Shown: piece by piece, positions 32,994 through 41,662 of the stretch | How the letters are laid out: every line of letters starts with the position of its first letter | Position numbering within the stretch: position 1 is the stretch's first letter | NCBI GenBank assembly: GCA_040769385.1 | Contig: JAXGLD010000004.1 | Location: 62,001 to 126,000 of the forward strand | Direction: 5' to 3' | Length of the DNA: 64,000 nt | DNA from: PHAA01 sp022706565 | Lineage (GTDB): Bacteria; Bacillota; Syntrophomonadia; Syntrophomonadales; Syntrophomonadaceae | Notes under the pieces: model-generated | Databases searched by the model: none | What the model saw: the letters and a program-made list of their open reading frames with translations, nothing else | Told to the model about the DNA's origin: nothing | Position numbers and translations under genes: made by a program

Positions 32994-34445
32994 TCACCTC
33001 GAACAGCATCCGCCTCTGGCTGTACCGGGACTAGCAGTGTTCAGCTGCTGAAGATCCTGATCTGAGAGTGCTGATATATTTTCGACGACTTTGATAGTGC
33101 TGCTGATCATTCCCATCCAGCAAGTGTAAGTGATATTACCGGCTTCGACCGGGGTGAACTCTATCAGATTATCACCGGGAACCAGCCTTTTCTCTATATC
33201 ATACTTGGGGATGGTAACCGGGTTGTTGCAGCCATTCAGATCACTTTTCTCTGCGTTAATCGTCCATTGCACGGGGATCCCCTTTTGCACAACGATGGGG
33301 CTGTACCGACCTGAGTCCATGGTCATAGCAATGGTCTGAACATCTCCCTCCACCTTGGCTACATTCGCGGCGACCATTGAATCAGGCGGGTTTACTGCTG
33401 CCAGAACATTGAAACCACCCAGGCTTAAACCCCGGTTTAACATAATCAGTCCTAGAAATATCACCAACACCGCACTCGCTTTCATCATTTGCTTCGTAAA
33501 CCTGGCACTGAGCAAGGAGCTGATCGCACCAAAACCAAACATGAGGGGGACGGTTCCCAGACTAAACGCCAGCATGGACACAGCACCAGCCATAAAACTA
33601 CCGGCAGCCAATGCATAGATCTGCATCGCCTGTAATGGCCCACAAGGCATGAGCCCGTTGAGCAGGCCCACGTATAATGGTTTCCTTCTCCCGTTGTGAC
33701 TGTTTGTCTTGTTTCCAAAGAACCTGGGTAATCGCGGATTGAACTTTCTTAACCCAGGGAATAGATTCAGCATGTTGATGCCCATGATTATCATAAATGC
33801 CCCGGCCACCAGCGCCACAACTCCTTTGGCGGTACCCGAAAAGCTCACCGCCGATCCCAAGGCCCCAACTATGCCTCCGATTATGGTATAAGATATAACC
33901 CGCCCAAGGTTATACATGAAACTGGGTTTTAACCGGGCCAGCTTGTTATCCTCGTCACCGGAGAAATCGTGGCCTACACATTGGGACAGGTTAATTCCGC
34001 CGCACATAGAAATGCAGTGCAGAGAGGTTAAGACCCCAACCAGAAACAAGATGCCATATCCCATAGACTGATCTACTTGGGGAATAAAATTAAAACCAAT
34101 GGTATTCCTGACTATCAGGTACAAGGCGAAGAGGATAATAATTATGCCCAGCACCTGGTTGACAGATGTGGGCTCTTCGCCAATCCTGCGCTCCATATCG
34201 ATCTTAATCCCCGTATGTCCCGGTATAGGTTTAACCCGATAATCCTCTGCCTCAATAGCCGCAACAATTTCAGGTAATTGGATCACATCCTGGTCATAGG
34301 CAATTCTCACCACGGAGCCACTATAGGAAGCCTCCACGTTGATGATGCCATCCAATTTATATAAGGCCTGCTCGATGCGCAGTTCACAACTGCTGCAAAA
34401 CATGCCCTCGACTTTTAGTTCGCAACGCAAAACTTTGGCCTGCAT
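32994..34445 (-). CDS. HMA domain-SafE/TauE membrane-cupredoxin-like fusion
   Basis: 483 aa in three parts. Residues 5-72 are a heavy-metal-associated domain with GMFCSSCE (Cys17/Cys20). About 90-345 is a COG2836-type membrane domain (GILFLVGVLTSLHCISMCGG, LMPCGPLQAMQIYALAAGSF). About 370-465 is a beta-rich exported domain (VVQKGIPVQWTINAEKSDLN, EAGNITYTCWMGM) resembling a cupredoxin with a Cys/Met copper site. The C-terminus is GGCCSR. Together this suggests handling or export of copper or a similar soft metal, possibly delivering it to the extracytoplasmic side. The start has AAGGAG upstream. DUF2318 is downstream in the same operon. Confidence 0.8.
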   Translation of the reverse strand: MQAKVLRCELKVEGMFCSSCELRIEQALYKLDGIINVEASYSGSVVRIAYDQDVIQLPEIVAAIEAEDYRVKPIPGHTGIKIDMERRIGEEPTSVNQVLGIIIILFALYLIVRNTIGFNFIPQVDQSMGYGILFLVGVLTSLHCISMCGGINLSQCVGHDFSGDEDNKLARLKPSFMYNLGRVISYTIIGGIVGALGSAVSFSGTAKGVVALVAGAFMIIMGINMLNLFPGLRKFNPRLPRFFGNKTNSHNGRRKPLYVGLLNGLMPCGPLQAMQIYALAAGSFMAGAVSMLAFSLGTVPLMFGFGAISSLLSARFTKQMMKASAVLVIFLGLIMLNRGLSLGGFNVLAAVNPPDSMVAANVAKVEGDVQTIAMTMDSGRYSPIVVQKGIPVQWTINAEKSDLNGCNNPVTIPKYDIEKRLVPGDNLIEFTPVEAGNITYTCWMGMISSTIKVVENISALSDQDLQQLNTASPGTARGGCCSR

Positions 34446-34754
34446 ACTAAACTCCTTTTTTCCCTCAAATAAATTATAGTATTTTGATGGGATTTATTAT
34501 ATTAGATAATTGTGGAGATTTCATGAAGAAATAAAAATCTCGTATTGTATTGGTGAGATGTGTGGTTTTTTATGAAGGAAAATTAAATGCACTATTTTTA
34601 TGGGAAAACCTTAGCATTATAATGAATCATAGCACAGTTAAACAAATCAGGAGCATGGACTTGAATTTGAGCCAAGTTTAATGCCGCCGCAAACGGATCA
34701 TAATACTATAATGATGTCTGCTCATAACAACATCTGAACGCCAGGAGATGCGAC
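34446..34754. other. Divergent intergenic region without detected gene
   Basis: 309 bp, AT-rich, between the HMA-SafE gene (minus) and the second cysteine desulfurase (plus). No open frame, clear repeat or strong promoter was recognised. The ribosome site AGGAG lies at its right end. Confidence 0.5.
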
Positions 34755-35915
34755 ATGCGACGAATCTATATGGACCACAGCGCCACTACCCCGGTGGATC
34801 CGCAGGTAATCCAAGCGATGATATCCACCCTGACCGACAGTTTCGGCAACCCTTCCAGTATCCATAGTTTCGGCCAAGAAGCCCACAAACTGATTCAAAA
34901 AGCGCGCAAACAGGTGGCCGGGCTGATCGGCGCCGATAGTGAAGAGATCGTCTTTACCAGCGGAGGCACCGAAGCCGACAACATGGCTATTATTGGCACA
35001 GCAAAGGATCGGATGGGGCGGGGCCGGCATATCATTACCTCGCAAATAGAACATCATGCGGTGCTGGATACCTGCCGGCAGCTGGAGAAGGAAGGCTTCG
35101 AAGTCACCTATTTACCGGTCAATTGGTTTGGCGAGGTGGATCCGGAAACCCTGGCCCGGGCTATCCGCCCTGATACCATTCTGATCAGCATCATGCACGC
35201 CAATAATGAGATAGGGACTATTCAGCCCATCGCGACCATGGGCAGGATGGCGCGCGACAAAGGCATAATCTTTCATACTGACGCGGTTCAATCGGTAGGC
35301 CGGATTCCCGTTGATGTCAAATCATTATCCGTTGATCTGTTGTCCCTTTCCGGGCATAAATTTTATGGCCCCAAAGGTACCGGTGCCCTCTATGTACGTT
35401 CTGGCACCAGACTTACGCCGCTGTTGTTTGGTGGAGGACAGGAAAGGAAATGGCGCTCGGGTACCGAAAATGTGCCGGGTGTGGTTGGGTTGGGGTTGGC
35501 AGCGGAGCTGGCCCGGCAGCACCTGCCGGAACGGAGTCAGCATCTCGGTAAACTGTCCCAGACCGTGATCGACCGTATCCTGGCGGAGATCCCGCAGGCC
35601 TATCTCACCGGTCATCCCCAGAAGCGTCTGCCCGGACATGCCAGTTTTGTGTTCCAGGCGGTGGAGGGAGCAGCCATGTTGGTCTTCCTGGATGCGGAGG
35701 GGATTGCGGTCTCAGGCGGTTCGGCCTGTACCTCCAACTCCTTCGATCCCTCCCATGTCCTGACAGCGCTGGGACTCAATAAAGACGCAGCCCACAGTTC
35801 CCTGCGCATAAGCCTGGGTAAAGACAACACCTTGGAGGACGTGGAAAGACTGATGGAGGTAATGCCGGGGATAATCGAACGGCAGCGTCTGTTGTGGAGT
35901 CTAAGCCCCCATTGA
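34755..35915 (+). CDS. Second cysteine desulfurase (IscS/NifS-like)
   Basis: 386 aa, the same length as iscS at 29458 and clearly paralogous. Key sites are FTSGGTEADNMAIIG, the lysine in LSGHKFYGPKGTG and the active cysteine in GGSACTSNSFDPSHVLTALG. No scaffold gene follows it. It could serve tRNA thiolation, selenium or molybdenum cofactor sulfuration. AGGAG lies seven bases before the ATG. The specific client is unknown. Confidence 0.9.
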   Translation: MRRIYMDHSATTPVDPQVIQAMISTLTDSFGNPSSIHSFGQEAHKLIQKARKQVAGLIGADSEEIVFTSGGTEADNMAIIGTAKDRMGRGRHIITSQIEHHAVLDTCRQLEKEGFEVTYLPVNWFGEVDPETLARAIRPDTILISIMHANNEIGTIQPIATMGRMARDKGIIFHTDAVQSVGRIPVDVKSLSVDLLSLSGHKFYGPKGTGALYVRSGTRLTPLLFGGGQERKWRSGTENVPGVVGLGLAAELARQHLPERSQHLGKLSQTVIDRILAEIPQAYLTGHPQKRLPGHASFVFQAVEGAAMLVFLDAEGIAVSGGSACTSNSFDPSHVLTALGLNKDAAHSSLRISLGKDNTLEDVERLMEVMPGIIERQRLLWSLSPH

Positions 35916-36066
35916 TGATATACACTAAGGAAATTAAGTATTTTAAGAATTATATAAATGACCACTCAGCACATGCCGATATGAGCCATGGCTACCTTAA
36001 TACCGATTTTGATCCAGATGCTAGAGTAATGAGTGCTTTCTCCTCATGAATCGTTTTGCATTTTGT

Positions 36067-36528
36067 TTATAATAACTCGTTGTACACTTCAGGATATTTT
36101 GTTTCTGACAAATATGAAACGGTTCTGTTTGAACCTGCCATAGTCTCCATATCCACAGCATAGACACTGCCGTCCGGCCACACCATAACCCAACCCTGCA
36201 TGCTCCTATCTGCATTGGATGCACAAAATTCAATCGTTCGATGTCGCTCAAGTATTCTTTCCTGCATAAACTCGTTGTCTTGCGCCGCTGACAGCCGCTT
36301 TACATGTACTCCATTTACGGAATTAATTACGGCGGCTATTTTGGCCGGGTCTTCCAACCTGATGTACATAACCTCATTAGGGCCATCGACTTCAGCTATT
36401 CGTACGCTGTCGATGTTAGCCTGATTCTCAATCAAATGGCTAATCCGAGAAGTCTGGCCACCGGAGCAGCCAGCCATAAATGCACAAATCACCAAACAAA
36501 CAGTGATTATCATAGAATTCTTCCGCAT
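36067..36528 (-). CDS. Hypothetical lipoprotein, 153 aa
   Basis: Signal peptide MIITVCLVICAFMAGC with a lipobox cysteine (AGC), then a soluble domain (LIENQANIDSVRIAEVDGPN, AAVINSVNGVHVKRLSAAQ). No family was recognised. The start at 36528 is chosen because GAGGG precedes it and it puts the signal peptide at the N-terminus; the longer frame is not credible. It is likely anchored on the outer face of the cell membrane. Confidence 0.7.
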   Translation of the reverse strand: MRKNSMIITVCLVICAFMAGCSGGQTSRISHLIENQANIDSVRIAEVDGPNEVMYIRLEDPAKIAAVINSVNGVHVKRLSAAQDNEFMQERILERHRTIEFCASNADRSMQGWVMVWPDGSVYAVDMETMAGSNRTVSYLSETKYPEVYNELL

Positions 36529-36634
36529 GAACGTTCCCTCTCTATGGTTGTTTATTGCTACCCTCGCCGTAAATACCCCTGATATTCTCCAGCAAAAAAC
36601 AAGCAAGTACATAAGCAGTTGATTTGCTGGAATA

Positions 36635-36654
36635 ACCCCTGAAGCATCAGGGGT
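36635..36654 (-). terminator. Hairpin after the yqeY-like gene
   Basis: ACCCCTGA/TCAGGGGT 8-bp stem with a 4-nt loop and a weak T run on the minus strand, just downstream of the yqeY-like gene. Confidence 0.5.
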
Positions 36655-36680
36655 AAGGATAACCAGACAACAAAGCTTTA

Positions 36681-37124
36681 TTATTTTGCGCTCAGGATGG
36701 CTTTGACACAAGCCGATACCCGGCTCATTTCGGCCCGGCCGGCGACTTTGGGGGTGACTGCCTTCATGATGGCGCCCATATTCACTTTATCACTTGGGGT
36801 GGCGGCAATCGCCTCCCTGACCAGGCTTTCCAGTTCGGCATCGGTCAACTGCTGGGGTAGGTAAGATTGATATATGGCGATTCTCTTTCCCAGCGCCTCC
36901 ATATTTTCCTTGTCTCCCCGCTTCTCGAAGCCTTCCAGAGTCTCCTTGTCCTGTTTGATGAGTTTGTTCATTATGGCGATGAACCGGGCATCAGGCAGTT
37001 TCTCTATTTTCTCCGTTTTTTCGGTGCTGGTGACCTCATTCCAGGCCAAGGTCAGGGTTGACAATAGCTCTTTGTTCTTGTCCTTTCTGGCCGCTATCAT
37101 ATCTTTATACAGCTTATCCCGCAT
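36681..37124 (-). CDS. yqeY: GatB/YqeY domain protein
   Basis: 147 aa. KDMIAARKDKNKELLSTLTL, YQSYLPQQLTDAELESLVRE and MGAIMKAVTPKVAGRAEMSR fit the YqeY family, which resembles the tail domain of the GatB amidotransferase. The cellular role is uncertain, possibly linked to tRNA-dependent amidation. The start at 37124 follows GGAGAG; a longer frame upstream is not supported. Confidence 0.9.
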   Translation of the reverse strand: MRDKLYKDMIAARKDKNKELLSTLTLAWNEVTSTEKTEKIEKLPDARFIAIMNKLIKQDKETLEGFEKRGDKENMEALGKRIAIYQSYLPQQLTDAELESLVREAIAATPSDKVNMGAIMKAVTPKVAGRAEMSRVSACVKAILSAK

Positions 37125-37239
37125 GCGCCTCTCTCCTTTCACATTCTGATTACAACTGTATGTCAAGCCGGTTGTCATCACATTATTGGTAATTGCCCGC
37201 CCTGCTATACCTGCTGTCGGGCTTCTCCGATATAAAAAC

Positions 37240-37268
37240 GACCTGGTCCCAACTAGCTGAACCAGGTC
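37240..37268 (-). terminator. Terminator after the PurL-like gene
   Basis: GACCTGGT/ACCAGGTC stem with a 13-nt loop followed by GTTTTT on the minus strand. Confidence 0.75.
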
Positions 37269-37301
37269 ATGAGGTCAATTAAAATGTTGGAACCAGGCTC
37301 G

Positions 37302-38405
37302 CTACGCTTTCAGCATCTGCATCTGTTCGTCCGTAGGCTGGTTGGGGATGGTGGCAATCGGCTGGTCACCAAAGGTGAAAACTGCCTCTTTAGTGTCAGT
37401 TATTTCTCCGATCGCGGCTGCCGGTACATTTTCGGAAGCCAGCGCCGCCAGCACCTCTTCCACATCCACCGGGGCTACCTGGAACAGCATCCGGCCCTGG
37501 GTCTCGCAGATCAGGATCTCTTCCGGGGTGATGTCGTCCACCCGCAGCGGCACCCTGGCCAGATCCACCCGGGCGCCCAACCCGCCGAAACGGGCCGATT
37601 CACATACCGCGGCTCCGATCCCGGCCGCGCCCAAATCCGAACAGGCCTTGATCTTCCCAGTCCGCATGGCAGCCAGGCTGGCCTCCATCACGGCTCTCTC
37701 TTCCGCAAACAGAGCGATAGCCGGACGCATCTCGGACACCATGCCAGCCCTGTACAGGGAATCGTTGCCGTCGTTACTGGTCTTGCCGGCGATGATTATG
37801 ATGTCGCCCGCCGCTTTGGCCGGCTTGGTGAGGGGCTCTTTGGTTATCTGCTTGCCCACTACACTGATGACCACCGCTGGGACTATATCGCTGAAGGAGG
37901 TGGAAAAACCGCCTCCGGCCACAAACACATCCATGGCGTCGGCCATATCCCGGACCCCCTGAAGCATCAGGTTGAGGCGGTCCTGGCTGGTCATCTCCAC
38001 GCATTGGCCGCATTTGCAGGTGCCCTCAAACCCACACGGTCCCACCAGTACTTTCTCTTCCAGGGGACGGGTGCCAATGAAATCCAGGATAAATATCGGG
38101 CGGGCGCCCATGGCTACCACATCGCGCATCGCCCCGCCGGCACCAGTGGCAGCGCTGTCATAAGGCCGCGGCACACAGGGACTGCAATGACTCTCCAATT
38201 TGGACGCTATCACGGTCTCGGTGCCGGGGACCTTGACCACGGCCGCGTCGTCGTTGGCATCCGGTCCGACCAGTAGAGCCCCGGGCCAAGTAGCATCCAC
38301 CTTATCATTCAGTCTCTTGAAGGCCCCAAAGTCAATGGCCTTGTCGATATTGTGGTGCAGATGCACAAACAGGGCATGCATTAACGCTTTTTCGATCTGG
38401 TTCAA
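37302..38405 (-). CDS. AIR synthase/PurL-like protein with Cys-rich segment
   Basis: 367 aa. VGPDANDDAAVVKVPGTETV, SAATGAGGAMRDVVAMGARP and AVCESARFGGLGARVDL are the PurM/PurL (AIR synthase-related) fold that binds ATP and phosphorylates an amide or similar group. The PurL catalytic motif LESHNHP here reads LESHCSP, and a cysteine cluster follows (GPCGFEGTCKCGQC), so this is not ordinary PurL; a metal- or Fe-S-linked enzyme is possible. The start is TTG at 38405 with GGAGG eight bases upstream; TTG at 38408 is the alternative. No purine genes adjoin. Confidence 0.75.
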   Translation of the reverse strand: MNQIEKALMHALFVHLHHNIDKAIDFGAFKRLNDKVDATWPGALLVGPDANDDAAVVKVPGTETVIASKLESHCSPCVPRPYDSAATGAGGAMRDVVAMGARPIFILDFIGTRPLEEKVLVGPCGFEGTCKCGQCVEMTSQDRLNLMLQGVRDMADAMDVFVAGGGFSTSFSDIVPAVVISVVGKQITKEPLTKPAKAAGDIIIIAGKTSNDGNDSLYRAGMVSEMRPAIALFAEERAVMEASLAAMRTGKIKACSDLGAAGIGAAVCESARFGGLGARVDLARVPLRVDDITPEEILICETQGRMLFQVAPVDVEEVLAALASENVPAAAIGEITDTKEAVFTFGDQPIATIPNQPTDEQMQMLKA

Positions 38406-38444
38406 CAACCATTCCTCCCTTAATAAACTTTGATTTTCTTGCAA

Positions 38445-38823
38445 TTACTCTTGTTTTCACAGTATCTCAATTTCATTAATGAAGCTAACTCCTCTTGATT
38501 AGTGCATCTTCTGCAATTTTAGGTGTTGATGAGCGTGGCCCAACAGACCGCGGTTCTCCCATATTTCTTGCCGTTGGGATTCCACATCAACTCCTGGCAG
38601 CAAACCTCCCATGTCTTCCTGGGTCTAAAGCCCTAAATTCCTTCGTCCTGCCTAGCCAAGAGGTGGAACGTCAGTAATGCTCCTAAGCTGGGTCAACGCC
38701 CTGAGGGAATGATTCAACCTGACTGTCCCGGCTTTTCATTTTCTGTGGCTTCTCATATTGGTTGCTTGGTTCTCGTGAGCTACTGCGGCTTAGGCAACTC
38801 TGAACCGAAATGATCTGCTCAGT
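38445..38823 (-). ncRNA. Candidate IS1111-type bridge/seekRNA region
   Basis: A 379-bp gap with no gene, 3' of the IS110-family transposase on the transposase strand. In the IS1111 subgroup the guide (bridge/seek) RNA is encoded downstream of the transposase, and in IS110 proper upstream; here the long non-coding stretch is downstream. Short self-complementary blocks are visible, but loops matching target and donor could not be assigned. Treat as a candidate. Confidence 0.4.
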
Positions 38824-40200
38824 TTACGCGGCTGTTTTCATCCCCCGTTCAATGTCGCCCAGCATCTTCTCGGCACTGTAGTCGGTTCCGGTTCTTAACA
38901 GTCCATAGAATACCCGGATCAGTTTGCCACACAGAGCGATTATCGATTGCATTTTGGTTAGAGGGTTCTTCTCTCGGGTCAGGTTCTTCTGGTGCAACAT
39001 CCGAAATTCCTGATTCTTGGCCAGTATGGTTATCATGGCCATAAACAGGCCGTGCCTTAAGCGTTTTCTGCCCCGGTGACTTATCCTGGTCTTGCCTTGG
39101 TGCTTACCGGAGCTGTTTTCTACCAGGTTTAATCCCGCTAGCTTCTGGATCTGACGGGGGTCCTGAAATCGGCTGATGTCGCCTACTTCCCCGACAAAGG
39201 TTGCCGCTGTTACCAGACCTACTCCTTTGATAGCCAGCAGTTTCTCTCCGTTAGGGACCTGCTGTAGGAGATCCAACATGAGCTGCTCCAAGTCTGCGTA
39301 TTGCTGACGGTACAACTCATATTCAGTGAGCAGGTTCTGCAGGCCGGCTTCTGCCGCCACCAGACCGGTTTTCCTCCCGATGCTGGACTGGGCTGCCTCA
39401 ACCAGCTGTTGGGCTCGCTTGAGTCCGGCTGTGCGTCTCATGTATCTTTTCCAGATTGCCTCTATCTTCTCTGCTCCGGCTGATGCGATCTTCTCCGGGG
39501 TCGGAAAGTGCCGCAGGGTTAAAAACCCGGCCTGGCCTCGCCAGTCCTTGAAGACGGTTGGATATTCCGGAAAGTGGATATCAATCCACCGGCTCACATT
39601 GTTGTTGATGGTTATCAGTCGTTGCACCAGCCGATCCCTTTCGGCCACCACTACCCGCATTTCCTGATACAAGCCCTCGGGAATGTATACTTCACGGTAA
39701 CGGCCATCCTTAACCAGCATGGCGATGGTCTTGGGGTCTTTGCTGTCACTCTTGCTGGGGCTGTTGTCATCCAGTTCTTTGCTCCTTTTTACATGAAACG
39801 GGTTGACTATCGCCAGTCGGTGGCCGTGGGACTTAAGATGATCTCCCAGCGTGAACCAGTAATGTCCGGTGGGCTCGAAGCCTACGATAATGTCCGTCTT
39901 TTGTCGCTGCCGGCAAATTTCTTGCGTCCACTCTTCCAGCTTTTGATAGCCTTCGGCAGTGTTGCTGAATCTAAGCAGCTTGGCCAGCTCCATGCCTCTG
40001 AAATCAAAGGCTCTGGCGTAGTGGGTCTCCTTGGCCACATCGATACCTACCACCAGGGTCGAAAATTTGATTTGCGAAATCTTCTGGTTTTGTGTACTTT
40101 TCATATAGGGACGCCTCCTCAACTCTGATTTTGTGCCTTACTTTTGCGGGTTTCAGCACAATTTCATTGTAGGGATTGGCGTCTCTTTTTTCAAAGATCG
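38480..40200 (-). mobile_element. IS110/IS1111-family insertion sequence
   Basis: A complete transposase with a long downstream and a short upstream non-coding flank. Exact ends are not visible, since this family has no classic terminal inverted repeats or target duplication. No gene appears interrupted on either side. Confidence 0.6.
38824..40104 (-). CDS. IS110/IS1111-family DEDD transposase
   Basis: 426 aa. The N-terminal DEDD RuvC-like domain has VVGIDVAKETHYARAFD (Asp), VGFEPTGHYWF (Glu) and SKSDSKDPKTIAML (two Asp). The C-terminal transposase_20 part has LAIKGVGLVTAATFVGEVGD and ISHRGRKRLRHGLFMA with the catalytic serine region nearby. Such enzymes are guided by an RNA made from the element. 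The start at 40104 follows GGAGG. The frame is full length and seems intact. No second copy is in the window. Confidence 0.93.
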   Translation of the reverse strand: MKSTQNQKISQIKFSTLVVGIDVAKETHYARAFDFRGMELAKLLRFSNTAEGYQKLEEWTQEICRQRQKTDIIVGFEPTGHYWFTLGDHLKSHGHRLAIVNPFHVKRSKELDDNSPSKSDSKDPKTIAMLVKDGRYREVYIPEGLYQEMRVVVAERDRLVQRLITINNNVSRWIDIHFPEYPTVFKDWRGQAGFLTLRHFPTPEKIASAGAEKIEAIWKRYMRRTAGLKRAQQLVEAAQSSIGRKTGLVAAEAGLQNLLTEYELYRQQYADLEQLMLDLLQQVPNGEKLLAIKGVGLVTAATFVGEVGDISRFQDPRQIQKLAGLNLVENSSGKHQGKTRISHRGRKRLRHGLFMAMITILAKNQEFRMLHQKNLTREKNPLTKMQSIIALCGKLIRVFYGLLRTGTDYSAEKMLGDIERGMKTAA

Positions 40201-40332
40201 TGCTAAGGGATTACAGGAATGCTCCTTATCAATATGACTTTCCCATTATTCGACGCTGTTGCTACAGGTTCCTTTTTCCAACTGGAATCGATTCCATTGT
40301 ATCCGATGCAGTCGAACTCACGCCACCTTGTT

Positions 40333-40677
40333 TTATCGAGTCCGTAATCTGGCTCCTCCCCATGCCCCCAAGCAGGCGACGGCCAGCAAAGCTGCCGCGT
40401 ACAGGAGGAAATAGCCGAAAAGGGTGAATTCGGACAGCATGAACAACAGCAGGCCGACCGCTCCCGGTACCCCCAGGTACAGTCCCCATTTCCAGCCCCG
40501 CTCCGGCAGCAGAAACCCCCAAACGGCACCCAACCCGGCATAGACCACCAGGATAATGCCGATGAAGACCAGTCTTTCGTCCATGGGGCCGTCCGAGAAC
40601 ACAGAATTAACCACTCCAAAGAAGCCGATAAAGATGCCAATGGCGATGGCCAGTATGATTCCGATGATATTTTTCAT
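40333..40677 (-). CDS. Hypothetical membrane protein, 114 aa
   Basis: Four hydrophobic segments cover most of the chain (NIIGIILAIAIGIFIGFFG, LVFIGIILVVYAGLGAVW, LYLGVPGAVGLLLFML, LYAAALLAVACLGAW). No family was recognised. It follows the 76-aa gene after 9 bases, so the two are an operon. The stop codon is natural, not made by the nearby IS. Confidence 0.6.
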   Translation of the reverse strand: MKNIIGIILAIAIGIFIGFFGVVNSVFSDGPMDERLVFIGIILVVYAGLGAVWGFLLPERGWKWGLYLGVPGAVGLLLFMLSEFTLFGYFLLYAAALLAVACLGAWGGARLRTR

Positions 40678-40686
40678 CGCTGCCTC

Positions 40687-40917
40687 CTATCTGTCCGGCT
40701 CGTTCTGCTTGGTTAACGAAGGTACTACCTCCCGGTTCACCTCATCCTGGATCGCCTCCAGGGTTTCCTTATCCACATGCTTGGATACGATCTGAATCGT
40801 CTTGGTGACTGCTGCGGCAGCATTCTTGCCCGCATTGACAAAGTCATTGCCGGTAAGCACAAAGGTTCCCCCGGTTCCGATGAATATCCCCAAAATCAAT
40901 CCCACCAGAAATCTCAT
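40687..40917 (-). CDS. Small membrane-anchored protein, 76 aa
   Basis: An N-terminal membrane segment (FLVGLILGIFIGTGGTFVL) is followed by a helical, Lys/Glu-rich exterior or cytoplasmic part (KTIQIVSKHVDKETLEAIQD). It is YtxH-like in layout but not clearly in sequence. It is the first gene of a two-gene unit. Confidence 0.6.
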   Translation of the reverse strand: MRFLVGLILGIFIGTGGTFVLTGNDFVNAGKNAAAAVTKTIQIVSKHVDKETLEAIQDEVNREVVPSLTKQNEPDR

Positions 40918-41062
40918 TTACATTCTCCCCCTTAGTCTGACCATTTGTGATGTTATTATATCGCTTAAATGACCATGCTTGGACGTTTTCCGGTCAAAAA
41001 ACAATACAGGGCCGACCGACCCTGTATAACCAGTGCATATTCTTATGTCGTATCTTTATCTT

Positions 41063-41647
41063 TTAGTACAAATCATCGTGTACCTGACCGGTACGGGTAA
41101 CATCCTGAACGCTGACGAAGCCGCCCGAACGCCCGAATCTTACTGCCTGGATCTCCGCCACCGCCGCCAGGGCTATGTCTGCAGCCAGTTCTCCGCCCAA
41201 GTCCAAACCGATGGGCAGATGGATCTTGGCGATATGCTCATCCTCTACCCCCAACTCTTTTAGATTGGCCAGGTATGCGGTAACCTTGCGTTTGTTGCCC
41301 ATAATTCCTATGTATCGGGCTGGTGATTCGATAACAGCCTGCAAGGCTGGTTCATCGAATTCGTGGTTATGGGTTACTATTACGATGCTGGTAGTGGGGG
41401 TGATCTCGCAATCCTTCAGCAGGGCAACGATATCCCCCAGCAACCTTGTGGCCTGCGGGTATCTCTCCTCGGTGAGAGTCTCTGCCCGGTTATCTATTAC
41501 CGTAATGTCGTAGCCCAGGATGGACGCGAATCGGTAAATATTCCAGGCCACATTACCAGACCCGGCAATGATTATACGGTCTCCTTTAAGGTTAATGTCC
41601 AGGATCAACACCTCCTTGATTTCGGTGACTCTCGGGACTAGCCTCAC
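41063..41647 (-). CDS. XdhC-type Rossmann-domain protein
   Basis: 194 aa. RIIIAGSGNVAWNIYRFASI and DITVIDNRAETLTEERYPQA, then IVIVTHNHEFDEPALQAVIE, YIGIMGNKRKVTAYLANLKE and LPIGLDLGGELAADIALAAV are the XdhC C-terminal (Rossmann) domain. XdhC proteins protect and insert sulfurated molybdenum cofactor into hydroxylases. The usual N-terminal XdhC/CoxI domain is absent. The start is GTG at 41647; it may start a little downstream, where AAGGAGGTG lies inside the frame. It is the last gene of the 41-47 kb operon. Confidence 0.8.
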   Translation of the reverse strand: MRLVPRVTEIKEVLILDINLKGDRIIIAGSGNVAWNIYRFASILGYDITVIDNRAETLTEERYPQATRLLGDIVALLKDCEITPTTSIVIVTHNHEFDEPALQAVIESPARYIGIMGNKRKVTAYLANLKELGVEDEHIAKIHLPIGLDLGGELAADIALAAVAEIQAVRFGRSGGFVSVQDVTRTGQVHDDLY

Positions 41648-41662
41648 TGCTGTGGTCGAGCG

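Noticed and set aside
33538..33560. GGGGGACGGTTCCC similarity to the repeat families
   Set aside because: It lies within the HMA-SafE coding sequence and lacks the rest of the repeat.
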